From Plantago elongata (taxonomy: Eukaryota > Streptophyta > Magnoliopsida > Lamiales > Plantaginaceae): a stretch of DNA of 64,000 nucleotides. Where the stretch lies: contig JAYMSP010000025.1 in the NCBI GenBank assembly GCA_036897095.1, positions 1 to 64,000 of the forward strand. The letters are read 5' to 3'. The notes beneath the pieces were generated by a model. The model saw only the letters and a program-made list of their open reading frames with translations. It did not search any database and was not told the origin of the DNA. The translations under genes were made by a program, and so were the position numbers. Below are positions 51,701 to 64,000 of this stretch, in pieces (the first letter of the stretch is position 1; each line of letters opens with the position of its first letter).

Positions 51701-54262
51701 CTATAAATTAAGTACTTAACTAATTCTCCCGTAATTCAGTATAAAGTTAGAGTCCCTAAAAATTTAGCCTTGTATGTAAATGTAACCTCTAAGTTGTCTT
51801 TAATTGATTCTATAATTTCTCTACATGTGATATCTAAAACTAAAAAAATAGAGTAGGACCCCTTTTTGTAATTTGTATAATATCTAGCGAAGACAGAGCA
51901 CTAAAGAAAGATTTACGAAAGCGTTAGACATAATTTGATTCTTATAGTAACTTACTTATTCATTTACTAAGTATAAGAAAATCATATGATAGAATTCTAG
52001 TCCTTCCACTTTCAAGTCAGATATTATCTAGTAATAGAGATAACTATTCACACGTCATCAAATAAACAGGCTCGTAAGAAACTACTTTATTAAATTAACA
52101 ACAGCACGGGTAAACTTAGGTATACAGTGTACTTTTTGTTAGTTACGATAGACTGTTTCAACAATTTCTTTAGGAACCACCGCCCCAGGGATAGAATTTT
52201 ATCTGAGGTATCCTACCTAGCTTTCCTCTTTTACTAATAGTATACTTTTTATGTGCTACCTTATTTGCATATCACTTATACTTCGAATTCTCTCGTTTTT
52301 ATAGTACCCCGCTTTTAAGATTTCACACACCTAAGCAGTGTATACTCGGTAAAAGGGATTCTACCCTCTGCGGATTAATTGAATTTAGGTATATGCTTAT
52401 CCTAAAGTTTAATAATAGTTTAACCCCACATTAGTAATTAGTAGGATTAAAAAGTTTATTTTTTAATACAAGAATTAGTAAGAGAGTGACATAATAACCT
52501 AGATCATCACTAACAGACGAATGTACTTAGAGACTTTCTAATCACGAAATAAAGTACACTTACAAGAACTATAATTCTTCCCTCTTCTTAATTTTTTCTT
52601 TCTAATCTTTCTTTATAATTATTTCTTAAGTACACATTCTCTTCCTAGATTATACTTATATATAAATAATAAGAAGATACTTCTAGTTATAACACGTTTC
52701 TATCCATGAGTTACGCTCTTCAGTAGTAATAGTTCTTTATACTTACTTATTCTTTTTTGCAATCAAACCGATATACTACGAAGTATAACCCATTAGGATT
52801 TCCTGAATTTACGGAGCACGGTTATTTTCTATAAATAAAGACCAAAAAATTCTCCTTCGTAAGTTTGTTTAAATTAGGTATAAATGTAATTACTTTAATT
52901 TAATAAAGGGCAAGTCCTTTTTATTTTTTAAGTATAGTATTTAGAATAACACATGGTAATTAATTCTATTAGAAGCATATTATTGAGATATTTGAGAGAA
53001 GTATAATAATCTCTTTGCATTAGAAGAGTTACTATAACGTAACTTAGGAGTTTTGTTAGCTATATGGGGTTAACTACGACTACTAGGTGATAGCTTCTTC
53101 TAATAATTTATTACAAAGGTATGAATTAACTAAGGAATTTCTTTACTATGCATAAGCAAGAGTTGCTTTTACTTGTATTACTTTCCTCTCACAGGAGGTT
53201 TCACAGGACAGCACATACTCTATTTATGTTTTAATTTATATCTCTATTAGCCATTATTATTTTATTTCTTTGACATTAGTTTTCCAGAATGGAATGTATG
53301 AATCCTGTGTAACACTTATGACTGTACTAGTAAAGTATACCTTCTTCCTCGTCTTCACGTGTAGGTGCATTGTTATATTATATATGGATAATTAATCTTT
53401 GAAAATATATGAAAATATGAATCTAAGAAAACCACTTGGTATAAGCGAACACAACACTGTGGGTAAGGGGTACACTCTAAAAGCACATCCTATAATGGAT
53501 AGTTAAGCATAATACCTAAAAGAGCAGAGTCATAAATTAAGGGTTCCCACAGAAGTAGAAAATTAAGATGAAAGGACTAAGATAAGCGCATAAGTAAGCA
53601 AGGAGTATTTGTAGCTAAAAAGTAAAGCACTGGAAAAAGAGTTACTTTCTTGTTGTTTTATAAGATTTCTCTATGCGTATCTTGTAATACGTAAGAGTTT
53701 TTCATGAGGGAAACTACTATATGCCATGTTTCTTATACACGTATTATGTTTTCTTGTCTGTCTACCTCTATTATAGTACCTATTGTAATATAGTAGAATA
53801 ATTTTATTACACGAAATGATTCGCTATTTTTTCTCTTTGTGTTGCTTTTGTTCTTATTCAAACTTTAATTTGAAGGTTATCTTGGTGCTTATAGTTATAG
53901 TTTCTACTATTTTTGTTAGGGTACGCATTGGAATTTTAAGTATTATACCTTAATTTAAACATGATTCTTAAACACATGAAAAAATGTTCACCTAATATAC
54001 TTAGCAGTATATATACTTGTGCTTAGTCTTTAGTTTATGTTTAAGCACTCAGTAAATAATAACTAATAAACGTAAGTAATCCTCCCAGAGATATAAGGTA
54101 TAATAAAGTATAATGTTAGATGTTAGAATAGAGGCGAGGGTAGTTGTAGTTTATAGAGAGTTCCTTACATTTTATTATATAAGTTCTATCTGATATGTTG
54201 CACCTGGGATCTATTCAAGTATAAGATTACTTGCGACGTAGTCATATTTGGGTTTACTTTCT

Positions 54263-54287
54263 TATATATATATATTATAATATATTA
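54263..54287. repeat. AT-rich simple repeat and dyad
   Basis: A run of alternating T and A followed by TTATAATATATTA, largely self-complementary. Confidence 0.75.
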
Positions 54288-57200
54288 ACGCTTTATATTC
54301 TAGTTATGCCTTACTCCAATCTTATATCATATACTAGTGTTCAAAGTACTTTGCCTAATACAATAAATAAAGAATGCATATAATTCCTCTACTTCCCTAC
54401 CGTATTAAAATTAGCATGCGTATTAGGGGCATATACTATACTAACTTTCCCTTGCATAACTTATATTATATTCTTTACATTTAGAGTATTGTGTTTATCA
54501 TAATTTGTTGGTGAACCAAAGCAATAATACTCACATCTTAAAGCAGTACCAAGTGCTATAGTTATCTTTTTCCACTTATGTCTATGAACTTCTCCATTAG
54601 AATTTACCTGAATTCAATAGTCACTAAGCTATACTAAATATTCTAGCTTGTAAGGATTCTTTTATTTTTTTCTAGTTTGCCATACATAGATAACCATATA
54701 TATATCTGTTACTAAATAAAAGATAGGAATACCAACCACTTAGGGAATTTCCTCATATAATGAACAAACAGGATAAAGAAGAATGTACGGACTGTGTACG
54801 GGAAATTTTAGGCATCTCAGAAGTAAGGAATACTGTGCGACTAAGTGCAAACATTGACTGAGCTTCAGGCGTTTTTTTACATTGAATATGGGCTTTTTGG
54901 TTAGAAAGCAAACTAGAACCTATAACTGTCCGAGGACGGCAAGCATAGTATTTCACGGAAAGGTCGTACTAGTTACTTCTGAAGAGAGGATAAACAAGGT
55001 AGCGAGTACCACCAGAAATAAAAAAGCATACTAGCTGCTGAGCTAGACAGAATACAACGAGTAAGCAAGGAAGAGAACTATGACAGCTGATTTAATTAAC
55101 TTAATTAATATGCTTGTACTTTCAACTTATTACGCTTAGACTTTCCATATTTACACACCCTTCTATAGCTAGATGCTTTACATGCTTTGATAATCCGCTA
55201 CTAAGAGAACTACTATTTTAGAAGAACATGCATTTATAGAAGATACTTTGAGAGATATCCTAACCTAATAAATTAGAGTATAATTAGAGAATATAGGATC
55301 TATTGGGATCTACCAAGTATTCCTCATAGTTACACCCGACCTATTCAAAAACAATATTCATTTCAAGGAAGCAACAAGAATATAACTAACTATTTATATA
55401 TTAGTTATCAAATATACCTACTAAGAAAAGCCAAAGCAAGTGGTAAAGCGTATTGTTGTAATAAGACTCCGTGTGTGCATTCTAACTAATTCTGATTGCA
55501 TGCAAGTGGATGCTTTACAAAATCTAACTCCAGAGAACTAAGCTAAATAACTCAATAAGAGGAACAGTTAACAGTGTTTACCATTCTAAAGCTACCCCAT
55601 TTGGGGGTTATATGTATACACTTGTGTTTACTTAAAGTTGCTCCCTTGAAAAAAAATATATTTAAGATCAATTATTTTTAGAAGATTACTACATATTTGA
55701 GCATGGAAAGTACATACATAATATAAAATACATTTAGAATATAAAATAAATTAGATAAGGCTATACCAGTACTATCCAAATTCTCTGAGTTATTCTTCTC
55801 TTTATTATAAATAACTAAAAAAAATTTTTTTAGGTTGTTATATAGTAACTAACTTTTCTTAAGTCATCGAGTCCTACATGCAATGCTACTGCTTAATTAG
55901 TGTACCCTTATTAATTTATAACAATTAACAATGACTTATAAATTATTAAATATTTACCTATACCTTAGTATAAAACTTGGTAAAAAATACCTAGAAATGA
56001 AGAAATCAAATCACTCATTGGAATGCAAAAAATACACGTTTTCACTAATAAATCTCATAGTCGGGAGATACTGCTATGTACTAGAGCTGGAAGTAAAAGT
56101 ATACGGGGTAAACACCTATAAAGGAAAATAAGAGTAAGTATTTGTCATGGATAGGATAAGAATTTCATTTCGCTCTGTCTGTGCAAGAAAAGTCTTATTT
56201 TACTAGGTATTTACTATATAAATATTTAATATTTAACTACATAAGAATACTTCCCTTGTTGGGCCCACGAATAAATTAAAGAGGTCCTTTAATTGGTAGT
56301 ATTTTTGTAACTAAAGGTTAAAATAATCAATGCAATCATACTTGTAGTGTGTAGCTCGTAAAGTAGAAAATGCACTATCACGAGGACGCCGGGAGTCTCC
56401 TCTGTTTTCTTTATTTAGTATTATTAGGTACTTCTATGACAAACATGTTTAGGATTAAACATTATCTTTAAGTACGACACTGGTATTCCTCCTATTTTGC
56501 GGAGACTCTTTTATAGTTTATTTAGTTTTCCTTCTTGCTTGTGTATCCCAATCCTAGTAGGATAAGGGGAGTAGTCAATCCTAAATACTATTTCGTACTC
56601 TATAATGTCATATACCCCGCGAAAGCTTATACTAAGTAGGCCTCTTAAGTTATAAGTTAAAAGGTAATAGTTAGAATTTATAGGTAAAGTACCTAAATAG
56701 GAAGAACTATGCCTGTTCTCTACTAAAAGTATAAGACCCTTGTATACGTATATATATTATACTACTATAAGGTATCAAGCCTAAAACTAATAAATAATTT
56801 ATTAAATAACTAGACAACATAGGCATCCCTCCATTGATTTTGTGAATAAGGTAACTTCCATTCTTTCATTCTAGTATACTCCTATTACAAGGCAAAGTAT
56901 GTTCCGGTTACACCTGAGAGATATCGCAACTTCACGTCTCTGTTAAGTGTTATACTATTTATACTTATTATATTCGATTATATGAAGAATACTATTTAGC
57001 AAAAGTTAGAGGACTTTCTTCATCATTTATAACTTTATTTACTATAACATACTTTACTATATACAAAAACAGCAGGTAAACCCTTTGTTGTGAAAATTAG
57101 ACGATACTTGTAGTTGTATTCTTGTTAAGCGATTTAGTAGTAGTAAACGTGTTAGGTATTGTAAGAGATTAAAGAAGTAGTACTTTTAAGAGAAAAAGCA

Positions 57201-57700
57201 CCAGAATATCTCTTTATGTGACACCAATTATTTCGTGTTTTTAGTTATGCGTGACTCTAAATTTATTATGTTATACTATGTCCAATAACATAAATAAGTA
57301 GTAGAATCCTTATACATACTTTTTTTACACACGTACCTTCGAGAATAAATAAATACTCCGCGTCGTTTTTTGTTGTTATCTTTTTAAACTACTATGTACA
57401 CTATGGCTTAATTAAGAACTCCTTTTTATGTGTTAGCTTCCTTTTATCTCTTTAGTATATTTAGAGTAGACCCTTACTATACATTCTTCCCTTCACATTT
57501 TACTATCACATTACATTCTAATAGAGGAATTGTCTCTTGCACTACTTATGCAGAGCTTTTTTGCCCGTAAAAATAGAAATGCGTGCTCCTAATAACTCTT
57601 ATTTGTTTTGTTATATAATTCATAAAATATTACTACGTACAGTACACGCCTCCAGAAAAAGAGGAAAATATAGTTTACTATAACAAGTATACAGTGAAGG

Positions 57701-57718
57701 AAAAATATATATATATAC
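57701..57718. repeat. AT dinucleotide microsatellite after an A run
   Basis: Five A bases followed by alternating T and A. Confidence 0.8.
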
Positions 57719-60700
57719 TTTTTAGGAAGATCCAGTTTAAGTTATCTATTATTTTTTACTTGTACAAACAATACAAGAACTTAGCATTAAAACAAAGTTA
57801 CCTTATCATAATTTAATTACTAACTATAATTTGGAAGATTTTTCATTTCTTCCATTTTATCGTGTTTTCTTATATATAGTGTATATTTATCATAGTATAT
57901 GAGGTTAATCTTGTAAAGTAGAGTATAGCGCTTATCTCATACCTAACAAATCTTTATTTGAAGATTACCTTTTTTGTAAAAGTTTCTTACATTCACATAT
58001 ATTTCTTTTGTTCTTGTGTTAATACTATATATATTTTTTTTTAGTAACGTGCCCAAAGTTTGTTTTGTTTTTAAAAAGAAAAAAATGAGAGAGAATACCT
58101 TCGCGTATGAATCATGTCTTACTAGTAAAATATTCTTTAAGGCTCATGAATGAAATACGAAATAAATAATACGGAAGTCCAATTCTGAGTGATAAAAAAA
58201 AGTATTTTGCCTTATAACAAAGCAATTACTATGAGGTCATTTTTGGGGCACCTTCTCTTTTAGATTCACTCACATGGGGTAAAATTTCAGAAACTTGCGA
58301 AGAAATTTCCAATTATAGTTAATGAGGGATGTAATAAGGCATTGAACATTAGCGAAGCATTGTATAGTTGGGGTATATAAAATCCCCTTTAGGGTTTACT
58401 TATAGACTATCTCCTCTACTAAATAATATAACATTTAGATGTTATAGTTTTTCATTACTGGTTCTATATCTTTTAATACAGAAAGATACAGTCTTAATAT
58501 CGCGTGTCTACGCCTTATAATATAAATTAACCTAAACCACTACTGTTGTTATTTTTGCTAATTCTATATACATGTTGTACTTGCATGTTATTATATGTTC
58601 TTGCGGGAAAATAATTTAGAAGCCATTACCCAGGGTATGTTATACCTTCTGCAAATATTTCTGTTACCTTCAATGTCTTAAATCATATTTACAACTCTTA
58701 CTTACAAAAATTTTCTTTCTATAGCGAGTATGCTACTAATTATGAACTTAGAGCAAAACTAAGAGTTAGAATAGGAATATAATAGAAAAAAATACAGACT
58801 TGAGAGTATCTTTAATCTTTAGGATAAGTCTTAATTAACTACTAAACTTACATGAGGTAGTATGCTTATATTACCTAAATCTTTTTTAGAGTTACCCCTC
58901 ATTCGATACAAATTATAGGAACACTTTAATTTAAGAGAAGGAATTTATTAATAGATCTTATTTTCTTTCTTATTTCCCATCAATTTTAGTTTAAAATACA
59001 AGTATTAATATGCCGGCGGGCAAGGAAGCAGAAATCTTATACAAAGGAAGGAGTTAAAATTTATAATTATTGTTTAGGACACACCATAGACGTAGAACGC
59101 ATTCTAAAATCTAGAAATAACCTATATAAGTAACAACTTATCTACATATATGCTAGACTCTAGCATGCTACCTCATATTATATGAATATATTTATATTAT
59201 AGTGGAACAAACAACTTAATATTCTGCAATTCTTCAAATGATATTCTTTTAAAATTTAAATGGTGTAGTAGATAAGTTAACTACTGCGCTATATAATATA
59301 ATCCCTTTCCCTTACGTTCCAAGATCGGACATGCAACTATTATGCATATACAAACTATAAAAAAGAAATAAAATACTACATAATCTTTATCACCTTACTA
59401 AGATGAAAGCTAGCCCACATATTGTGTGTTGTAGCCCTATTTATTATCTATAGATAAAATTAGACTTACCCCAAGAAGCTTATCCTAGATTTATTTTCAC
59501 TCATGTTCTTAATTAAGCGTGGTCGTATATAACTGTAAAATTATTATACTTTTCTTTTATCTTCTTTCTAAGTAATAAATACTCATTGTATTAGGCCTTC
59601 TCTATACTAAAAATACTAAAAATTTTAGCTTTGTAAGTACTAGTATTAGTACTTTATTAAATAGGTATATATATATATTACATAGAATATAGACCATGAG
59701 TATCTATGTATTTATTTAAGGACCCATGAAGTATGGTTACTAGTTAGCTTTTAAGTACCTTTAATTTAAGTATTGCTTCACTTAGCCTAGATTCAGGAGG
59801 GGTCTTACACCATCTTTGTACTCTAAATTATATACAAAGAAATATCCTATGATTGGCATAGCTATAAGGGAACCCCTAGCAAGTAACCTTAATTGAGTAG
59901 TATTGTGACTAAGTGATTTTTAATCTTCTTTTGTTCTAACTAGTAGGCATAATCCTAGGTACGTAATGACTGTTCGCGTCTCCTTCTAGTTACCATTTAC
60001 CTTAGAGGTTACCCGCACAAGCTTACGACAAAATAGTCTCTTTATAGTCCACGGTACGCTCCTATGAAACGTAGTTGCCTTTTATCCGTTAAAATAAAGC
60101 GTAAATTACCCGAGTTCATTAGAATTTGCTTGCTCTTTTTCGTAGAGTTGTTAACACTAAGGGTTCAAAATTCTATCTTAATTCGTCATGTAAATCTTCT
60201 TGTGAATTCTTTCTAGCACTGGGTAATAAGAGCTCCTCCTAACGTAATGACTACTCAGTGAATAGACTCTAGTTATCTTATAATACGAATACATTTCTTC
60301 CTCTAGAAGAGAGGAACTTACACGAAGTGCTCCTTCTTTTATAAATACTTGCTTGTTATTGTTATTAATTGTTTGTTATTAAATTAGACTACTTATTTTT
60401 ATTGAGTTTACGAGCTCACAGGGATTTTTTTTGAATTTATTAAGAATACACACGACAAGGCCTAGTTACATAAATTTAGTAAAATAAAAATAGAAATAAA
60501 TGAAAAAGTACAACAATTCTAATCACCCCGCGGAGTTGCGCAAGCTTCAAAGTCAATGCCTGCAATCTGTCTATATACGTACACAGTTTTGCAAGAAAAA
60601 AGTAGGGTCAATGCTCATAAACCAGCTCATAGGTCTAACTCTGGAATACTCCTATGTACGTACTCAAAGGAAAGGCAACATTTTTTATTGTGAACAAATA

Positions 60701-61346
60701 CTATATGCCTATATCCCATATTATATTAGTATAGTAGAAAAGTCCTTACTATAATTTGCCATAATACGTACATATTTAAGAGTTTCCCCCAGGCTCCCTT
60801 GTATACTTTTGTTTTGTAGTTAGTTATCAATATTAAAGATCATATAAAAATCATACAAGGCAAGTAAAAAACACGTAATGGCTTTGTAGTATTATATAGC
60901 TTAGAGAGTAGTTACTACTAGGTCTTATTCCTAATTAACTTATTATAGAAATATAGTATTACTAAACTATGGGACAGTGTTCTGTATTTGCTTTCCTTAG
61001 AGAAATTTTTAGTTCTATATATATATTTACTTTTTAGTATTAAATTTAGTATTCAATATCATTTATTTTTAACACTGGGGTAAAAATAACGTATTTTTGC
61101 ATAATTGACCCATCAACAGAAATTCCCTTAGTTAAGTTATAGTTAGTGAAGCTTCCCTAAAAAAAAGAGACTGGTGTGGACATAACGCTTGTAAAATTAT
61201 ATTATAATAAGAAATACAACAAAGACCTATAGCTAACAGCGTATCTTTAGGGAAAAGTTAAATCATCAAAGCACCCCCCAGTTAGTCATGGTGGTGTCTT
61301 GCATCTGGTATGTTTAATAAATAATACAATATACTTAGTTTATAGT

Positions 61347-61369
61347 AAAAAAAAATATATATATATATA
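61347..61369. repeat. A-run followed by TA microsatellite
   Basis: Nine A bases followed by about seven TA units, the longest simple repeat I noticed in the window. Confidence 0.85.
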
Positions 61370-63320
61370 CTAGTAACCTTAGTTTTAATACCTTATAGTT
61401 TAGTAGTTAGTGTACATATAGTATAATACGAGTATAATGTCTAAAGTAGAAGAAATAGATCCAAGCATAGAAGTTTGAGCCCTCAAACGGAATTAAAATT
61501 AAAAGCAAATACTAGAGGCGGTAAATATATATTCTATATTTGTTTTCGAATTTATTATAAACAAAACAATCTTGCAAGGTAAAGGAATTCATACATAATA
61601 ACCATACACAAGGGAAAGATAAAGATATCTTCTGTAATAGCTAACTCTAAGCATGATATACTAAATCAAAACTAGCTTTACAATATAATACATCTAGTGT
61701 TACTCATCTAGTAGTATTCCTCCAAACTATAAGAAGTTCTCCTATAGGGGTGCTCTCTCTTTTCTTTTAGAAAAAAAGATCTGCTGACACGTGAAGGACT
61801 GGGTTACATCCAGGACTCACAATAACCAGCGTTGGATTACAAATACTTACTTGATCTTGGTAGAAAAGATCTAGTTCTAGTCAATAAGAGCTTGGGTTTG
61901 ATAAAAGAATTAAATACTATATAGTTCGATAAAATTCCCTTTATTAACATAGTATAAATCTTAATAAAGTATTCTGCTTAATAAAGTAAGGCAACACGAA
62001 CACAATCACCGAACTATCTACCATAGTTAGTACATCCTGCAAAAATATCCTAAATATCTTGCATGTATTCCTCTTATTAGATGAGTTACCTAGAGAGCAC
62101 CTAGTACTTAAAGACACCTTTGGGCACAGAGCCCTCGCTTTGCTATTCTATAAATATTCGAGAAAATAATTTCTTACATGAAATGACATAGGTGTTGTTA
62201 CTTTTGTGCTCTTAAAACCAATACCTCAAAGTTTATTTACTTTATTGTTAGAAATGAACCTATTTCACTAGAATTTGTTATTTAAAACGATAGAGTTCAT
62301 TAAGATTCGTTTATAGTTCGTAGTTTTTACAAGTATCTATTATTAACCTAGCAAGAAATGATAGATCTTCTCTCTGCAAGAGTATAGCTGTAAACTCAGT
62401 AAGTAAATCAAGTCAGTATATAATATCCTTTTCCTTTGCTAATATTTCTTAGTAAAAACTTTCCTTAACTTCCCCGCGAGGGTCGTTTATAAGGAGTTAC
62501 GCTTAATATAGTTAATATAGGTTTTATCGAATTCCCTGATTTTAGACTAGTTAATTGACTTATAGTTCGTAATATACCTTCTGTTATAGCAAATAAGGAT
62601 TATTAAAAATTATTAGAAGAGAGTAGTTACAAACAAGGAGCTTCTAGAAAGGTTGTGCCTTACTCATATTAATTACCTTCAATTGCCTTGTGAAACATAA
62701 ACATGTAGCATTTGTTTTAGTACTCTTTCCTCCCTTATACTTCCTTTTACTTTAATGGTGTTATATACCTTTTTAATTATATTTAGTTATATCCACTTAC
62801 TTTTTTATTAACTCATTTTGCCTTATATCTTGCTAGTTATAGCACACACCCATCTAATAAAAGTCATTTTAGAAGAGCTGTATACCCATTCATTAATAGG
62901 AAAACGTTAAGTAAAATCCTAAGAGAGGATAAAGCAAAGCCCAAAAGTTATATACTACAAGGGAAAACAATTATATTATATATGTGGCATAGAATCTCAT
63001 AAGTATTTCCTATGCATTAAGTGGAGTTTACATATATGAGAGTTAGAACTACTTAACTAAGCTGTGCTGTATGTGTTGTGTATAAAACTTCAATGAATTG
63101 TATATATATAACCTGAAATTTGTATGGTCATATTTATTCTAAACGAAGATAAGATGGACGGATTTGAAAGGAGAAAAGGGTAAGTACGCTAATAAAAAGA
63201 GTTTACTTTAAAAATAAATAAATTATAAAGTATAAGAAATCACTAGAAGTTCCTTATTTATGGATACACTTCTATCGAGTACATATAGAATAAGAGGAAT
63301 ATAAGTAAAGTAAAGGGATT

Positions 63321-63461
63321 ATGCTTAAGTAGAGCAAATAACACACCTTAACCTAAAAAAAGCTAAGAACCTACAAAACCCCTATTATTTTTTTAGATAG
63401 TTAAGTACTACCCTATAAATAAAAGTATACTCTATAATAGGAAATTACTCTACTTAAGCAT
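63321..63461. repeat. Inverted repeat, 14-bp perfect arms
   Basis: ATGCTTAAGTAGAG at 63321-63334 is matched exactly by its reverse complement CTCTACTTAAGCAT at 63448-63461, leaving a 113-base loop. The CTTAAG core is a favoured type-B word, so it lies in a B-like patch. Confidence 0.7.
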
Positions 63462-64000
63462 TATGATTATGAATGCCTTGAAAAAGCAAGGAATGCAGTT
63501 AGGTATGCAACACTAAGTAGTATATGTCATATCATAAATATGTGGTTATGGAAATAGAAAGTAATAGAATAAGTGTGGAAGCATAGAGTCATCACTAACC
63601 AGGATAGTAAAAAAATAGAGCACAGTACCTCACCCTTTTTGTTAAGACGTATGAAGTAAAACATGGATAAGATCGCTAAAAAAAAAGTTAGTAATGGTTA
63701 TTCATTTGTTGAAGATCAAAAAATAATACTTAATAATCTTAATTATAGATAAACACATGTAGCGTGTAATTTAAATAGAGTAAATGACTTACATAGTCTA
63801 GTACATAGTATAGAAAGACTGTAGTAACTACAAAGTATAAATAGGGCCTATAGAGTACTACAACCCCCAGCCAGACGTAATGAATCCTGAGATACCCTTG
63901 TACCTAGGAGTATATTCTAACTACGAGACAACATTTAATAACCGAAGCCACTCTAGGTTCCTTTAAAATATTATTCAATAACAAGCTGTGCTAACTCAGT

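Larger units (their letters stand above)
51700..64000. other. Mostly type-A non-coding sequence with B-like patches
   Basis: No gene or RNA is recognised. B-like words reappear in patches, for instance at about 61735-61770 (GGGGTGCTCTCTCTTTTC) and 63160-63470. A somewhat GC-richer patch at about 54740-55090 has small open frames on both strands, including 54753-54956 on the minus strand. Others are at 55931-56131 and 60500-60754 (plus, 84 codons, the longest in this stretch). None resembles a known plant mitochondrial protein, and I do not call them. Confidence 0.5.

Noticed and set aside
60500-60754. 84-codon plus-strand frame as a gene
   Set aside because: No family is recognised. Its length is not exceptional for 64 kb of AT-rich DNA read in six frames.
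1-64000. Intact transposon, retroelement or plasmid genes
   Set aside because: No transposase, reverse transcriptase, integrase or polymerase motif could be recognised in any frame I read.

Overview
The window looks like mitochondrial DNA of a land plant, most probably a seed plant. The evidence sits in one island at about 45.0-48.0 kb, all read on the minus strand. It holds a complete nad3, an initiator tRNA gene (trnfM), and a piece of nad1 whose ends fall on the exon 2 start and exon 3 end of seed-plant trans-spliced nad1. That nad1 piece is flanked by the 3' half of one group II intron and the 5' half of another. nad3 lies upstream on the same strand, which fits trans-splicing. The lineage cannot be fixed further. 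The base composition is unusual for a seed-plant mitochondrion: the sample I counted outside the island is only 23% G+C, against about 46% for nad3. A nuclear copy of mitochondrial DNA, or an unusually AT-rich mitogenome, therefore remain possible.

Layout by eye, with boundaries good to about 100 bases: 1-3.44 kb, AT-rich sequence without recognised genes (type A); 3.44-28.1 kb, a TpA-rich landscape packed with short quasi-palindromes (type B); 28.1-35.5 kb, type A; 35.5-45.0 kb, type B; 45.0-48.0 kb, the gene island; 48.0-51.7 kb, type B; 51.7-64 kb, mostly type A with scattered B-like patches. About 61 of 64 kb carries no gene I can recognise.

nad1 and nad3 both encode membrane-arm subunits of respiratory complex I, and trnfM supplies the initiator tRNA for mitochondrial translation. 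The nad1 piece needs exon 1 and exons 4-5 from elsewhere. It has lost the intron between exons 2 and 3, has two 6-base deletions that keep the frame, and carries a TGA where tryptophan is expected, so its function is uncertain.

The most unusual feature is type B. It repeats, in both orientations and at roughly 30-100 base spacing, degenerate versions of one dyad: ATAAATGAAAGRGAGTAC followed by its mirror complement, ending CYCTTTCATTTAT. It stops at the gene island, and on the right its edge cuts through a tRNA-like sequence. I read it as a proliferating palindromic repeat family, comparable in style to the short palindromes of some algal organelle genomes. That reading is an inference and has not been computed.
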